Shown: piece by piece, positions 54,558 to 63,974 of the stretch | Layout of the letters: each line of letters opens with the position of its first letter | How positions within the stretch are numbered: the stretch's first letter is position 1 | Source of the DNA: Tubulanus polymorphus | Lineage: Eukaryota; Nemertea; Palaeonemertea; Tubulaniformes; Tubulanidae | Length of the DNA stretch: 64,000 bases | Direction of reading: 5' to 3' | Assembly: GCF_964204645.1 (NCBI RefSeq) | Contig: NC_134027.1 | Coordinates: 13,440,485-13,504,484 of the forward strand | Program-made: the position numbers and the translations under genes | Notes under the pieces: model-generated | What the model saw: the letters and a program-made list of their open reading frames with translations, nothing else | The model's database searches: none | What the model was told of the DNA's origin: nothing

Positions 54558-55124
54558 ATGAATAAGGAATTATTTATATTTGAGCCTCATAATATGTTAA
54601 TTTCTGGTGTAACAAATTGTGGAAAAACTTATTTTATATTAAATTTATTAGAAACTGTTTATAAAAAACTATTTTGATAATATAGTATTATTTTGTCCAA
54701 CATATGAATTTAATCAAACTTATGATAGAAATATTACTAGAAATGACAAATTTATTATATTAGATCCTAAAACAGCAAAAGAAAATTTAGATAATTGTAT
54801 TAAAATAGCAATAGATATTTATAAAGGATCAAATACATTATTCATTATAGATGATTGTGCAAATTTACATGATTCAAAAATTAGAGGGAGTGAGTTATGT
54901 TAGATAGACATTTTGGGATAACAACTTGGGTTTTAAATCAAAAATATAATTCAATTGTTAAAGATTCTAGAGAAAACATTAGATTTTTAGTTTTATTCTA
55001 CAATAAAGATAGAAAATCGATGAAAAATGCACTTGAGGAAAATGATATTATTCCACATGATTTACATAATGAATATATGGATAAATTGAAAAATAATAAA
55101 AGATCAAAATTACTATTTAGATAA
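54558..55124 (+). pseudogene. Packaging ATPase (A32/FtsK-HerA type), one frameshift
   Basis: MNKELFIFEPHNMLISGVTN starts right after the integrase stop. Walker A is GVTNCGKTYF. An extra base near 54672 causes a stop after VYKKLF; the frame resumes with FDNIVLFCPTYEFNQTYDRN. Walker B is TLFIIDDCANL. Then comes LDRHFGITTWVLNQKYNSIV with SRENIRFLVLFYNKDRKSM and an LK-rich end. The order and spacing match Polinton and giant-virus genome-packaging ATPases of about 190-230 residues. Required for filling capsids with DNA. Confidence 0.85.
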
Positions 55125-55139
55125 CAACACCCATTTAAA

Positions 55140-55445
55140 TATGAATGTATTTAAATTCAACAGGTTTGTTAATCTATTACATATTTAGTTACATTCTAGT
55201 TGAATTCTAGTTATTGGTATTTGAAACAAAAAATCAACTAAAATTCAACAATATTTTAACTAGCTTGTTAATCTAGTATATTTTTAGTTAAATTCTAGTT
55301 GAATTCTAGTTATTGGTAGTCGGAACAAAAATCAACTAGATTTAACAAGAAATAAATAAGAACAACAATATTTCAACTAGCTTGTTAATCTAGTTGAATT
55401 CTAGTTACATTCTAGTTGAATTCTAGTTGCAACAACACAACTAAT
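55140..55445. repeat. Iteron-like tandem repeat upstream of the LDDLGI gene
   Basis: About three units of near 115 bp with GAATTCTAGTTATTGGTA, CAACTAGCTTGTTAATCTAG and many copies of TCTAGTTGAATTCTAGTT, which is partly palindromic. It ends 15 bp before the membrane-protein start at 55461. An array in the same position exists in A (11195-11490). Confidence 0.75.
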
Positions 55446-55460
55446 TTGTTTGTTATATAA

Positions 55461-56056
55461 ATGGGAGGTGAAAAGAAAATAAAATCTAAAAATGGTGATG
55501 TTCCAATTGAAAAAACTTTAGATGATTTAGGAATAACAGAAACAAAATTAACTCCAGATGATGGTGCTTTAAATAATGTTACAACAAATAATAATTATGA
55601 ATATTATCTTTATTGTAAACATCAATTAGAAATATTAATAGCATCTGGAAAATGTAAAAATTTTATCGGTAAAAATTTAACTTATAATGAATTAGATACG
55701 ATGAAATCAGATGAAATTATTAGATTATTTAAGATTTATGAAACCGCGAGAATTAATGACGCGATATCAGAAAATGTAGTAAAGGTTATAGTAAATTATG
55801 TAATTATATACTACCAATTGAAGATGAAAATAGATTATATTCCGATTTAAAAAATTATTATTTAGTTATGACTGAATTAAATAAATGGATTGGATATTTA
55901 TCATTTCAATTAGGCGGATTTATGACATTATTATCAACTGGGGTTATAACATTTTCAAATATTGAAAGTAAAAATATTTCTATAATAAATGAACAAGGTG
56001 TAAGAAGTGAAGGAATTAACTGTGAAGAAAAAACCGAGAACTCAGAAACAAATTGA
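55461..56056 (+). pseudogene. Conserved Polinton membrane protein, LDDLGI family
   Basis: It starts at TATATAAATGGG (MGGEKKIKSKNGDVPIEKTL), then LDDLGITETKL, YCKHQLEILIASGKCKNF, YNELDTMKSDEI and ARINDAISENVVK. A frameshift near 55795 breaks it; the later part reads MTELNKWIGYLSFQLGGFMT followed by a hydrophobic end (LLSTGVITFSNIE). Homologue of 10575-11139 in A. Two probable hydrophobic segments near the end suggest a membrane protein; the function is unknown. Confidence 0.65.
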
Positions 56057-56249
56057 ATGGTCTCGGCAATTAGGAATTAAATCACAAGAATATAAAAAAG
56101 CTGTAAAAGAAAAAATAAGTAATAAAAATGGTGAAAATATTGTTATTTCTACTCCTTCTAATAATAGAATATTTGATAAATGTCTATATTTTACAGTTGG
56201 ATTTGTAATTGTATTCATTTTGATTGGGTGTAATTGGTATAAGAAATAA
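56007..56249 (+). CDS. Basic N-terminus/single membrane helix protein
   Basis: The frame reads from a GTG at 56007 (no ATG is available, so the start may be mutated) through KKKPRTQKQIEWSRQLGIKS to a membrane helix (LYFTVGFVIVFILIGC) and NWYKK. It overlaps the end of the previous gene by about 50 bp in another frame; the A homologue (10226-10582) overlaps its neighbour by 8 bp. The AT-rich stretch after it (56250-56345) may encode a lost tail. Confidence 0.55.
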   Translation: MKELTVKKKPRTQKQIEWSRQLGIKSQEYKKAVKEKISNKNGENIVISTPSNNRIFDKCLYFTVGFVIVFILIGCNWYKK

Positions 56250-56524
56250 AATAAAATTCATGATATTTATAATTCTGAAACAACTGCTATCAAAAATGAA
56301 AATACTTCTGAAATTCCAAAATTGACAATAAAGAAAATGGATTAATATTTTAGAAAAAAAGCAAAAAAAATAATTTATTTTAATTAATTGAATATCACAC
56401 TACTTTTGTCTATCTATGCGGAGCAATTAAAAAAAGATAAGTCAGATAAGTCATTTCGGATTCTAGATATTCATTATTTTTATTAATTTATTTTTTTTTA
56501 AATTAAATCAACAATTTCTAAATC
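56250..56524. other. Polinton right-end non-coding sequence
   Basis: It contains TTTTGTCTATCTAT and ATAAGTCATTTCGGATTCTA, shared with A (11515-11560) and, in altered form, B (29950-29970). No gene. Confidence 0.5.
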
Positions 56525-56666
56525 ATGATAGTTTTTATCTTTTCTAATTTCAATATTTTATGTTCAATTTCTTTTGTAACATCAACTAACTTTTTTATTT
56601 CAAATTGTTTTTTGCTGGTTTTATTCTGTTATTTATTGTTGCTAAGAATGCTTTTCTATCTCCCAT
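56525..56666 (-). pseudogene. Right-end small conserved protein, internally deleted
   Basis: The reverse-strand start at 56666 (MGDRKAFLATINNRIKPAK) is the same as in B at 30321; it continues EIKKLVDVTKEIEHKILKLE and then stops, lacking the KYGEKV and FLPDKW parts. The gene start is followed outward by a TIR-like T-tract. Confidence 0.55.
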
Positions 56667-56966
56667 TCATAAGGAAAAAAAATTATTTGGTGATGAGTGG
56701 GGATTACTTCCCCTTGTATATAACAAGCACGCTATTAACCGTTCTCACCCAAGCCTCACAGCATCTATTTATCCGAGCACAGCTGACGCGCAATCACTGT
56801 ACTACAGTAATAGCACACACGTTAATAACCGTTCTCAGTACCACCTCGCTGTATCGATCTATCCGCGCGCAGTTGTTGTTACGCGCACTCACTGTATATG
56901 TGTATCACAGAGCAATCGTCCGTTCTCACTAGCGCCTAGCTGTGATGAGAGGTGTCTCATACTCGG
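56667..56966. repeat. Two internal TIR remnants with a GC-rich spacer
   Basis: At 56667-56704 the sequence AAGGAAAAAAAATTATTTGG with TGATGAGTGG copies the inner part of a right TIR. At 56941-56966 GTGATGAGAGGTGTCTCATA copies the next part (B has GTGATGAGTGGTGTCTCGTC). Between them, 56712-56940 is GC-richer, not Polinton-like, and has AACCGTTCTCA three times. Confidence 0.6.
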
Positions 56967-56994
56967 TTGAATTGAGTTATGATATTTTGAATTA

Positions 56995-57513
56995 AGATGG
57001 TGGGATTTATTGCTTCGAGTATAATATTTTCCACAATCACATAACACTTTTTCATTAGGTTCATATTTAGGCGTAACAATTTCATTATCTAAGTTACATT
57101 GAACTGCAACATCTTTGAATGATTTTTCATTATCTAATTCACATTGAATACCAATATTTGATGAATTTTCATTATAGATAATTTGTTTATCATCAAAATA
57201 ATCTATTCCTAAAACATAATTACTCAAATTTTGATGGTGTTTTTGTGATTCGAGATGTCTTTTATAATTCCTTTTTGTTATAAATTCATTACAAACTTCA
57301 CATTTTATTTCATCCACATTCATATTTTCTAATCGTTCTTTTCTTTCATTGGAATTTTCTGAAGTTATAAAATCTATAACATTTTTTATATGATTTGAAG
57401 ATTTTTTAATGATGAGATTTATTAGATTTATCGATGTATTTTTTACAATATGGGCGATAATATTGATTTTTATTAACATTATTGTTTTCTGGCTGGTGTT
57501 CATTCTCCCCCAT
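56995..57513 (-). pseudogene. Zinc-finger protein starting in the right TIR of C
   Basis: The reverse-strand start at 57513 (MGENEHQPENNNVNKNQYY) is the TIR copy of the PolB N-terminus, with finger CEVCNEFITKRNYKRHLESQ and one stop near 57413. Outside the TIR it becomes unlike PolB: NIGIQCELDNEKSFKDVAVQ with a second QCNLDNE repeat, then CDCGKYYTRSNKSHHLNSKY, another zinc finger. It is therefore a separate gene sharing its first half with PolB through the TIR. Part of its end also appears near 62351-62412. Confidence 0.55.
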
Positions 57514-57594
57514 TTATAAGGAAACAAAATTACTTGTGGTGATGAGAGCTAGTACTCTCGTACTCTGGTATGAAAGCCTACTTTCCCTATTACT
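57186..57594 (-). repeat. Right long TIR of Polinton C
   Basis: Reverse complement of 41993-42402 with scattered substitutions; ends CCCTATTACT at 57594. The tip reads AGTAATAGGGAAAGTAGG inward, against AGAAATAGGGAAAGTGGG on the left. Confidence 0.87.
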
Positions 57595-57600
57595 AACATT
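57595..57600 (+). repeat. Right 6-bp target site duplication of Polinton C (AACATT)
   Basis: Identical to 41987-41992; directly follows the right TIR. Confidence 0.88.
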
Positions 57601-57770
57601 CCTTCGAAAAAATTGTTTTCGCTCAACCAAATTTTTTTGCCGGGACAAAAAGTTTTTCATTTCAACAATAACATAGCTTTCAGAATGATGAAAAGTTTTG
57701 GTTCAAACAAAAAGCGTAAAAGATTTTCTTGTCGGATCATTAAGTTTTTTGGTCGAACAGCGTGATAAGG
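57601..57770. repeat. TTCGAACAA-type degenerate repeat, right half
   Basis: Contains TTTTCTTGTCGGATCATTAA, close to TTTTCTTGTCAGAACATTAA at about 41871. It is the other half of the repeat at 41650-41986 that C interrupted. Confidence 0.6.
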
Positions 57771-57789
57771 TCATTTTGGATATTTACTC

Positions 57790-58080
57790 GGTCTGGTATA
57801 TTTTGGATTACTGTGTATGTCATTTGTCAGGACATTAAACAGAAGACGACTTAGGATACTACCTTGCGTGACTCCACTAGTTAGACCGACTTATTCCAAG
57901 ATGAGGCGCTCCGTTGATTTCGGCTACAAGTTTTCGTTCAGAGATAATGCTGAGCCATTTAGGCAACCTATCATTGATACTGTTTCCTAATAGCCTTGTT
58001 TAGTAATGGCTGATGTTGTACCTTATCAAATGCTTTGTCGAAATCATAAAGAGTAATTATCGCCTAACAGTCGATTTTCC
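57790..58080 (-). pseudogene. LINE reverse transcriptase fragment
   Basis: The reverse strand encodes ITLYDFDKAFDKVQHQPLLN, the palm motif with the first catalytic Asp of non-LTR reverse transcriptases. After frame changes it has SGVTQGSILSRLLFNVLTND, the motif before the second catalytic site. Stops and frameshifts are present. It is a short internal fragment with no ends visible. Confidence 0.7.
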
Positions 58081-58139
58081 AGAGTCAAATAGGACATCTG
58101 GGCCAGTTGTCCATGGTTTCAAGTAGGTCTATATGAATG

Positions 58140-58660
58140 TTTGTCGAGCTTCCTCTTATAAAACTGTGTTAAACATTGAACAGGATTCTAAGACTGTGCA
58201 GAAAACCCGTTATCGTTGCTTTGCAGCTATATTTTTAATATTTTTTTCATATTGTGAAACATATTTTTTTGAAAATATAAAATAGTTTCCCTGCCGCGCT
58301 TCCCTGTACCCTACAAAATTTTGGACGTGGAACGTAAACAAATGTATATCTTTGGTCTTATTTGACTACAAAATAATTCAAAATTAAAAAATACAAAATA
58401 ATAAGAAAGATAAAATAAATATTAACTTGTGGAACTTTGAGGTCACGAATAAAAAAGGTTTTTCAAGCAATGCCCTTATTCCAAACATCATCTAGCTTTC
58501 AAGGTAAACCACACTTTGCCCATGGGCAATTTATTTTACATTTGCAACATGTTTTCTGATATATATTTATAGTTTGTGTCTGTTTACTCTCCATTTTAAT
58601 ATCAAATTTTTTATTAAAATTGATTTTAGAAGTTATTCATATTCATATATATGAATATTA
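58140..58660. other. Non-coding sequence with one dispersed repeat copy
   Basis: At 58199-58236 GCAGAAAACCCGTTATCGTT with the TGCTTTGCAGC hairpin is a third copy of the repeat at 37497 and 39922. The rest is AT-rich and has no frame. Confidence 0.5.
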
Positions 58661-58663
58661 TAA

Positions 58664-58784
58664 GAGTAATAGGGAATAAGTTGTTTCAAGTTAAAGGTTG
58701 AAGGGTCGAAAAATATATTCGAGTGTGCGAGAATTTATTTTTCGACCCTTCGACCTTTGGCTTGAAACAACTTATTCCCTATTA
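58664..58784. repeat. Palindromic element with Polinton-like tips
   Basis: Near-perfect palindrome of about 120 bp. The left arm is AGTAATAGGGAATAAGTTG with TTTCAAG and AGGTTGAAGGGTCGAAAAAT; the right arm is the inverse, ending CTTATTCCCTATTACT. The first 12 bases equal the tip of C's right TIR (AGTAATAGGGAA). Related copies lie at 60712 and 61711. Confidence 0.7.
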
Positions 58785-59497
58785 CTGCGGTCAATATAAA
58801 TCTGTAGACATATAATTTCAATATTCAAATGTTTTAGAAAATATGTTCGATATTAGGGGTATTTTGGTTTCATGAAATTAGCGATTTTCTAATAGTATAG
58901 CTGCAATATACGGCTCCGGGTCCTCTGATGGCCGCATGCGTATTAGGTGAGAATTCATTTAAGTTACACATTTTAAAATAAGAAAATACAAAATACGAAA
59001 TACATACGCAAGTCATACAGAATTACATTAACGAGTTATTTTAAATGACATTGTCTACTTCAACCCAGACTCAAGAGGATATCGAGTGACAGCCAAACCG
59101 CTGACCGGGCCGGCTGGCTAGGCCACACGATATGCTCCGAAGTCATGATGAAGCAGACATCAGAAGAGCTCTTTCCTCAACCATGGAGGCAATGAAGTTG
59201 CAGACCAGCTTAGAGGCAAAAGTGAATGAAGTCGGTCGCAAGTTATCATTATTGACAATTTTCAATTAGAAAATGAAACCACTATTTACAGTCGAAGACC
59301 TATATCACCAACCCATTTGCCGAATCTCATAATTAATTCCCCAAAATTTCATAAGACTTCGAAATTAGATTTGCAATTCCACATTACCTTGTCCCAAAAC
59401 TTCAATATTTTTTTTCGCAGGCGTCTAATAATTTTTTAAAATTAATTTTCTTGTTGAAACTTTTATTGTATAATGACTAACAATTTTCGATTTGTAG
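58785..59497. other. Sequence upstream of the PAN-domain exons
   Basis: No long frame. Around 59118-59200 the forward strand could encode a GWLGH-like tail resembling the end of some LINE polyproteins, but the match is too short to call. Confidence 0.35.
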
Positions 59498-60028
59498 AAA
59501 AATGTTCACCAGAAATTAAATGTAAATCTCCTGGATTCGTAAATTTTCGGTGTGCTTGTATCTGTCCACGTGAGGAACCAAACGACTGCCAGCTTGGAGG
59601 ACCAACACCGGCACCCATGCCCAGTATGAAACCGTTACCAGCAACCATACCAACTATTGACGGTATGAATGATAATACCGAATCCACAAATGGTAACGAT
59701 AGCATTCAATATTTGATTTTCTTTCAAAATCATTTCTTATTTCTACATACAAAGATATTTTACCTGTGTTCTAGAACCTTTGTACAACACCTGCGCCTGG
59801 AGATATTTTCGTGGAAAAGCTAAAAGTTTTCAGAGTCAGAGAATGTTTGTAGCCGGTTCGATAGACGCTTGTAAATTAAGATGTTTGGAAGAGAGGGAAT
59901 TCAATTGTAAATCCTTTCATTTTTCACCATATATTGGCTTGTGTTACTTGAACAAATATTGGGAACAAGCTCGAGAATTCGAACCTTCTGGATATTTCTA
60001 CTTCGAAAAACCACAATGTCTTATGAAC
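59498..60028 (+). CDS. PAN/apple-domain protein, two exons of a host gene
   Basis: Exon 59498-59662 follows a TTTGTAG acceptor and encodes a Cys-rich segment (KCSPEIKCKSPGFVNFRCAC, CPREEPNDC) and a Pro-rich linker, ending at G/GTATGA. Exon 59775-60028 follows TTCTAG and encodes NTCAWRYFRGKAKSFQ, SIDACKLRCLEEREFNCKSF, GLCYLNKYW and SGYFYFEKPQC, ending at G/GTAAGA. The six-cysteine spacing, C-x3-C and CKSF motifs are those of a PAN domain, an extracellular binding module. Both introns are phase 1 and the reading frame joins correctly. Upstream and downstream exons are not seen. Confidence 0.7.
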
Positions 60029-62130
60029 GGTAAGATTCTTAAAACTCACTCAATCAAAAAACACGATTTGTCCCGTGTCTGGTCTTAGTGTTTAAGCTAC
60101 AGTTTATCCCAGGTTCCGAAGACTAATATAGGCATTAACAACGACAAGAAAACTTACGTTACATGGTGCAATAAGGGCAATTATTCTTGAGCTAAATGAG
60201 TCTCGGGTAAACGTCATGTAGATGGTACAATGCGCAATGACGATAATGAACGCAGATTTCCGTTCACATTTTTTGTTCACATCTCAACCAAGAGGGATTG
60301 ACTGAAATGTAACAACATGTAGCAACACCCTCTGGATATTTGGATAGGCTTTACAATACCGGTATGGGTTTTCTGGAACAGAAACGGCCTGTAGGTTGGG
60401 GGGGGGGGTCCTTGCGGCTGCCCCTACTCGCTTTGTTATAGTTCCACTAAAATCAAATCAGCTAGGGGAAGCTGCAACCCCCTAACTCCACCAATATATA
60501 ATGGCGTAAACCAAAAAAGCATATGGTAATTGGTCTTAAACAGCTAAAACGGTATCGGTGGTAGGCTTATAGCCAAAGGCCTTCACGAAATCTGGTATTA
60601 GTTTTTAGCATCGAAATTTACCGATCATTTATTATCAGGGCTCGGGACTAAAATTGTATATCATATGATTCAAAATATGAATTATCCGATGATCTGCGAA
60701 GATAATATCAGTAATAGGGAATAAGTTGTTTCAGATCAAAGGTCGAAAGGTCGAGCGCATATAATTGAACTTTACCCTCGCAAGCTCGGATTTATTGTAT
60801 GCGCTCAACCTTCAACCTTTAACCTGAAACAACTTAATCCCACTCAGTTGTGTTAGTAAAATAATACAGATTTATAACATTAAATGTTTATAGTTATATA
60901 AGTTAGATTTTTAAATATAAAATATCTAAAAAATTCATTTTAATAAACATTTGTTATAAAAATGAAGAAAGAAGAAGAAACCGAATATAGAATTGAAATA
61001 AAAGGAACAAATAACTTATTTTCACTGTTAAACATTAAAAATTATATCAAAGCAACAAATCTAGTGTATGGAAGATTCTTATAACTCACTCTATCAAAAA
61101 GCCCGATTTGTCCCGTGTCTGGTCTTAGTGTTTAAGCGACAGTTTATCCCAGGTTACGAAGAATAATATAGGCATTAACAACGACAAGGAAACGTACGTA
61201 ACATGGTACAATAAGGGCAATTATTCTTGAGCTAAATCAGTCTCGGGTAAACGTCATGTAGATGGTACAATGTGCAATGATGATAATGAACGCAGATTTC
61301 CGTTCACAGAATTTTGTTTACATCTCAACCAAGAGGGATTGACTGAAATGTAACAACATGTAGCAGCACCCTCCATGGAGTGTAAAACAATTTGTATAGG
61401 CTTTACAATACCGGTATGGGATTTTTGGACAAGAAACGGCCTGTAGGTTGGGGGGGGGGGTGCTGGGGCTGCCCCTACTCGCTTTGTTATAGTTCCACTA
61501 AAATCAAATCAGCTAGGGGAAGCTGCTCCCCATAATTCTACCAATATATAATGGCGTGCACCAAAAAAGCCGATGGTAATTGGTCATAAACAGCTGAAAT
61601 GGTATCGGGGTAGGCCTATAGCCAAAGGCATTCACGAAATATAGTATTAGTTTTTAGCATCGAAATTTACCGATTATTTATTATCAGGGCTGATTCAAAA
61701 TATCAATCAGTAATAGGGAATAAGTTGTTTCAGATCAAAGGTCAAAAGGTCGAGCGCATATAATTGAACTTTACCCTCTCAAGCTCGGATTTATTTTATG
61801 CGCTCAACCTTCAACCTTTAACCTGAAACAACTAATTCCCTCTCAGTTGTGTTAGTTAAATGATATAGATTTATAGCATTAAATGTTTATAGTTATATAA
61901 GTTAGATATTTAGATATAAAATATCTAAGAAATTCATTTTAATGAAAATTTGTTATAAAAATGAAGAAAGAAGAAGAAGAAACCGAATATAGAATTGAAA
62001 TTAAAGGATCAAATAACTTATTTTCACTGTTAAACATTAAAAATTATATCACAGCAACAAATCTAGTGTATGGAAGACATTATGAAATTAATAATATTAC
62101 TGTAATTGATCAAATTTTAATAAATGAATC
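60029..62130. repeat. One-kilobase tandem duplication
   Basis: Unit 1 starts at about 60029 (GTAAGATTCTTAAAACTCAC, just past the PAN exon donor) and unit 2 at about 61070 (GGAAGATTCTTATAACTCAC). Shared landmarks are CCCGTGTCTGGTCTTAGTG, GAGTCTCGGGTAAACGTCAT type sequence, a run of ten Gs (60404 and 61450), the AGTAATAGGG palindrome (60712, 61711) and the start of a small gene (60962, 61961). The period is 1000-1040 bp, with small indels. Confidence 0.85.
60962..61080 (+). pseudogene. Truncated copy of the 61961 gene
   Basis: It begins MKKEEETEYRIEIKGTNNLF like the second copy and runs to LVYGRFL, where the first unit ends and the second unit begins. It is preceded by TTGTTATAAAAATG. Confidence 0.6.
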
Positions 62131-62375
62131 ATATTTAATTACTGAACAAATGGATACTTTAGATATTGGCGTCAAATAATCCTAAAATATTTAACACAGT
62201 TTTAAAATTTAAAGGTGATTTAGATGAAAAAATAATAAATAGTCTTGAAACTCCTTTCAATGAAAGAAATGACGATTTAATACTTTCAAAAGGTTATGAT
62301 GATATTATTAACTTGAGAATTAATGAACGACAATTACATTATTTCAATCAATTCACATTGAATTCCAATATTTGA
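61961..62375 (+). pseudogene. Small unrecognised AT-rich gene, one frameshift
   Basis: The first frame is MKKEEEETEYRIEIKGSNNL to MDTLDIG (62166); an indel shifts it, and the second frame reads NNPKIFNTVLKFKGDLDEKI, then LINERQLHYFNQFTLNSNI. Together about 137 codons, acidic and basic mixed, no membrane helix or zinc-binding pattern. AT-rich codon use and the TATAAAAATG context resemble the Polintons, and sequence right after it (62351-62412) matches the zinc-finger gene in C's right end. It could be a Polinton-derived gene; function unknown. Confidence 0.45.
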
Positions 62376-62412
62376 TGAACTTTCATCAAAAATAATTAAT
62401 TTGTTTATTATT
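62351..62412 (-). pseudogene. Polinton zinc-finger gene fragment
   Basis: AATTCACATTGAATTCCAAT, then ATTTGATGAACTTTCATC and AATTTGTTTAT, match 57136-57192 (AATTCACATTGAATACCAAT) inside C's right-end gene. It is a short remnant on the reverse strand. Confidence 0.5.
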
Positions 62413-62945
62413 AAGATTGAAATAATGTAATTGTCGTTTTTAGATTCAGCGCAGCTGAATCAATTAGTATAAAACGGAGTGCTGAATTCGTGTTGACCAC
62501 TATCTCCTCCGAGTGTGAAATGATTCACGGGCCAGGGTCTGCATTCAGTTGGCTGTTATAATGGCAGCAAAGTGACGACTGATTTTAATGCTACTGATGA
62601 AGCCTAAATTGGGTAAATTGGCAATTTTATGCCGTTTTGTGGATTTTTAGTGATGTAGTGTGACGGCATCTTGATCTGCTAACGTAAACATATGAGCGGA
62701 ATTGTACATTTGCTGTCGATGCGCGGTGTAGTTTGCAGTATTTACTGCGATTAGGATTAGGATTAGGATTAGGATTTTATTTACACTCCAACCATTTCTA
62801 TGGTACATGGAGGGAGACTTATACAAAGTATGCAATATTTACAATTAACAGAGAGTATAAACATGTTTTGATAAAATATAACAAAGTTATTAACACTATA
62901 TACATAGACTATTTACAGCATACTAATTATTGGAGGGATCTATAT
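62413..62945. other. Non-coding sequence with a short TTAGGA array
   Basis: GATTCAGCGCAGCTGAATC (62443) is a near-perfect palindrome. At 62751-62777 GATTAGGATTAGGATTAGG repeats four times, a telomere-like but not TTAGGG array. No gene is seen. Confidence 0.55.
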
Positions 62946-62949
62946 ACAT

Positions 62950-63290
62950 CTAAGCATTTTTAATGAATTTTGCAAAGTGGATTGTAGGATTTTTTAGAAT
63001 ATCAAGATTGCCAAAAGAGTTCATATTCAAAATATTTTCACGGATTTCATTCAATAGGTTGCAGTTAAAAATAAAATGCAATTCATCACCTAAAACATTA
63101 CAAGCCGAACATAATCTATCATTTCTATCTAACGGAAGATTTGATAATTTATTTACAGGCAAGAGATAAGAACCAATTCTAAATTCGAATAAACTTATTA
63201 TTAAATCTTCATCAAGTTCACTAATATAACTTTCTAATTTAATATCATTTTTGTATTGTCTATAATTAATGTATGTCGGGCATCTATTGT
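62950..63290 (-). pseudogene. LINE ORF2 C-terminal fragment, first
   Basis: The reverse strand encodes YRQYKNDIKLESYISELDED, FRIGSYLLPVNKLSNLPLDR, then the zinc knuckle LCSACNVLGDELHFIFNC and a tail ending FAKFIKNA. The R-x3-LP..R..R.C..C....GDE.H....C pattern is found at the end of many CR1/L2-type LINE proteins. Confidence 0.65.
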
Positions 63291-63383
63291 GGAAACGGTA
63301 TTGAAGATAAGAAGATAAGTTTATTCATCCTGACAATGTCTATTGTATAAGGATATAGAAAAACATTATTAAATGTTTACTAT

Positions 63384-63974
63384 TTAAAAAAACAAAATAT
63401 TTACAGAACATTTCAACATATCAATAATATTCATTAATAGTTTCTGATCCTTCGTATTCAATAACTCGTAATATTTTAGCTCGGAGGGAATATCGTAATG
63501 ATAACTAGTTATGTGTCTTCTTCTCAGATTGGTGTGAGAATGACAGATCATTAAGTAGTGGTATTCATCACCAATCTCGCCTGAATTACACATTGTACAT
63601 AGTCTTTCGTCTTTCTTTTTCGTATATCTATCCTTTTCAATCGGTAAATAATGATTATTGGCACGGTATCGTAGCAATTAGTTACAGTATTTCGACGGTA
63701 ACTCAATAAAGTATTTTTCAAATTCAAAATTCTTTTTAATCATTCTATAATTACAAATGGTATCTTTGGTAGCCATTTCGTTCCGCCAATGTTGAATAAA
63801 TTGATCTTTAAGGAATAATTTCATATAATTGTTTAAATCATTGACATCTACTGGATCTTGGATCGTCCATATGCAACCTAAGTTACAATCATTCAATATG
63901 TTATGAATGGATTCAATCCATTTTGAGCTAAGTTGGTTATTTCTATACAGATTGAACAGATTACCATACATCAT
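63384..63974 (-). pseudogene. LINE ORF2 C-terminal fragment, second
   Basis: The reverse strand reads MMYGNLFNLYRNNQLSSKWI, IQDPVDVNDLNNYMKLFLKD, QFIQHWRNEMATKDTICNYR and KYFIELPSKYC, then one stop at 63678 and MLRYRANNHYLPIEKDRYTK, LCTMCNSGEIGDEYHYLMIC and a tail. The same family plan as the 62950 fragment, with a longer upstream part, but a different copy. The rest of the reverse transcriptase would lie beyond the window or is lost. Confidence 0.7.

Larger units (their letters stand above)
41993..57594 (+). mobile_element. Polinton/Maverick element C, 15.6 kb
   Basis: Bounded by TIRs of about 410 bp and a 6-bp AACATT duplication. It contains PolB with all exonuclease and palm motifs, an intein, the reverse zinc-ribbon gene, the capsid block up to the coiled-coil gene, only the tail of the major capsid gene, integrase with chromodomain, packaging ATPase, an iteron-like array and two membrane genes. 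Its right end is composite, with two internal TIR remnants. It is nearly identical to B over long blocks, but each has its own set of deletions and frameshifts. No adenain or Ulp1-like protease gene was recognised. Confidence 0.9.

Noticed and set aside
59118-59200. Possible LINE C-terminal tail (GWLGH-like)
   Set aside because: Only a few residues fit and two frames would be needed; not enough to annotate.
62751-62777. Interstitial telomere repeat
   Set aside because: The unit is TTAGGA rather than TTAGGG and there are only about four copies; treated as a simple repeat.
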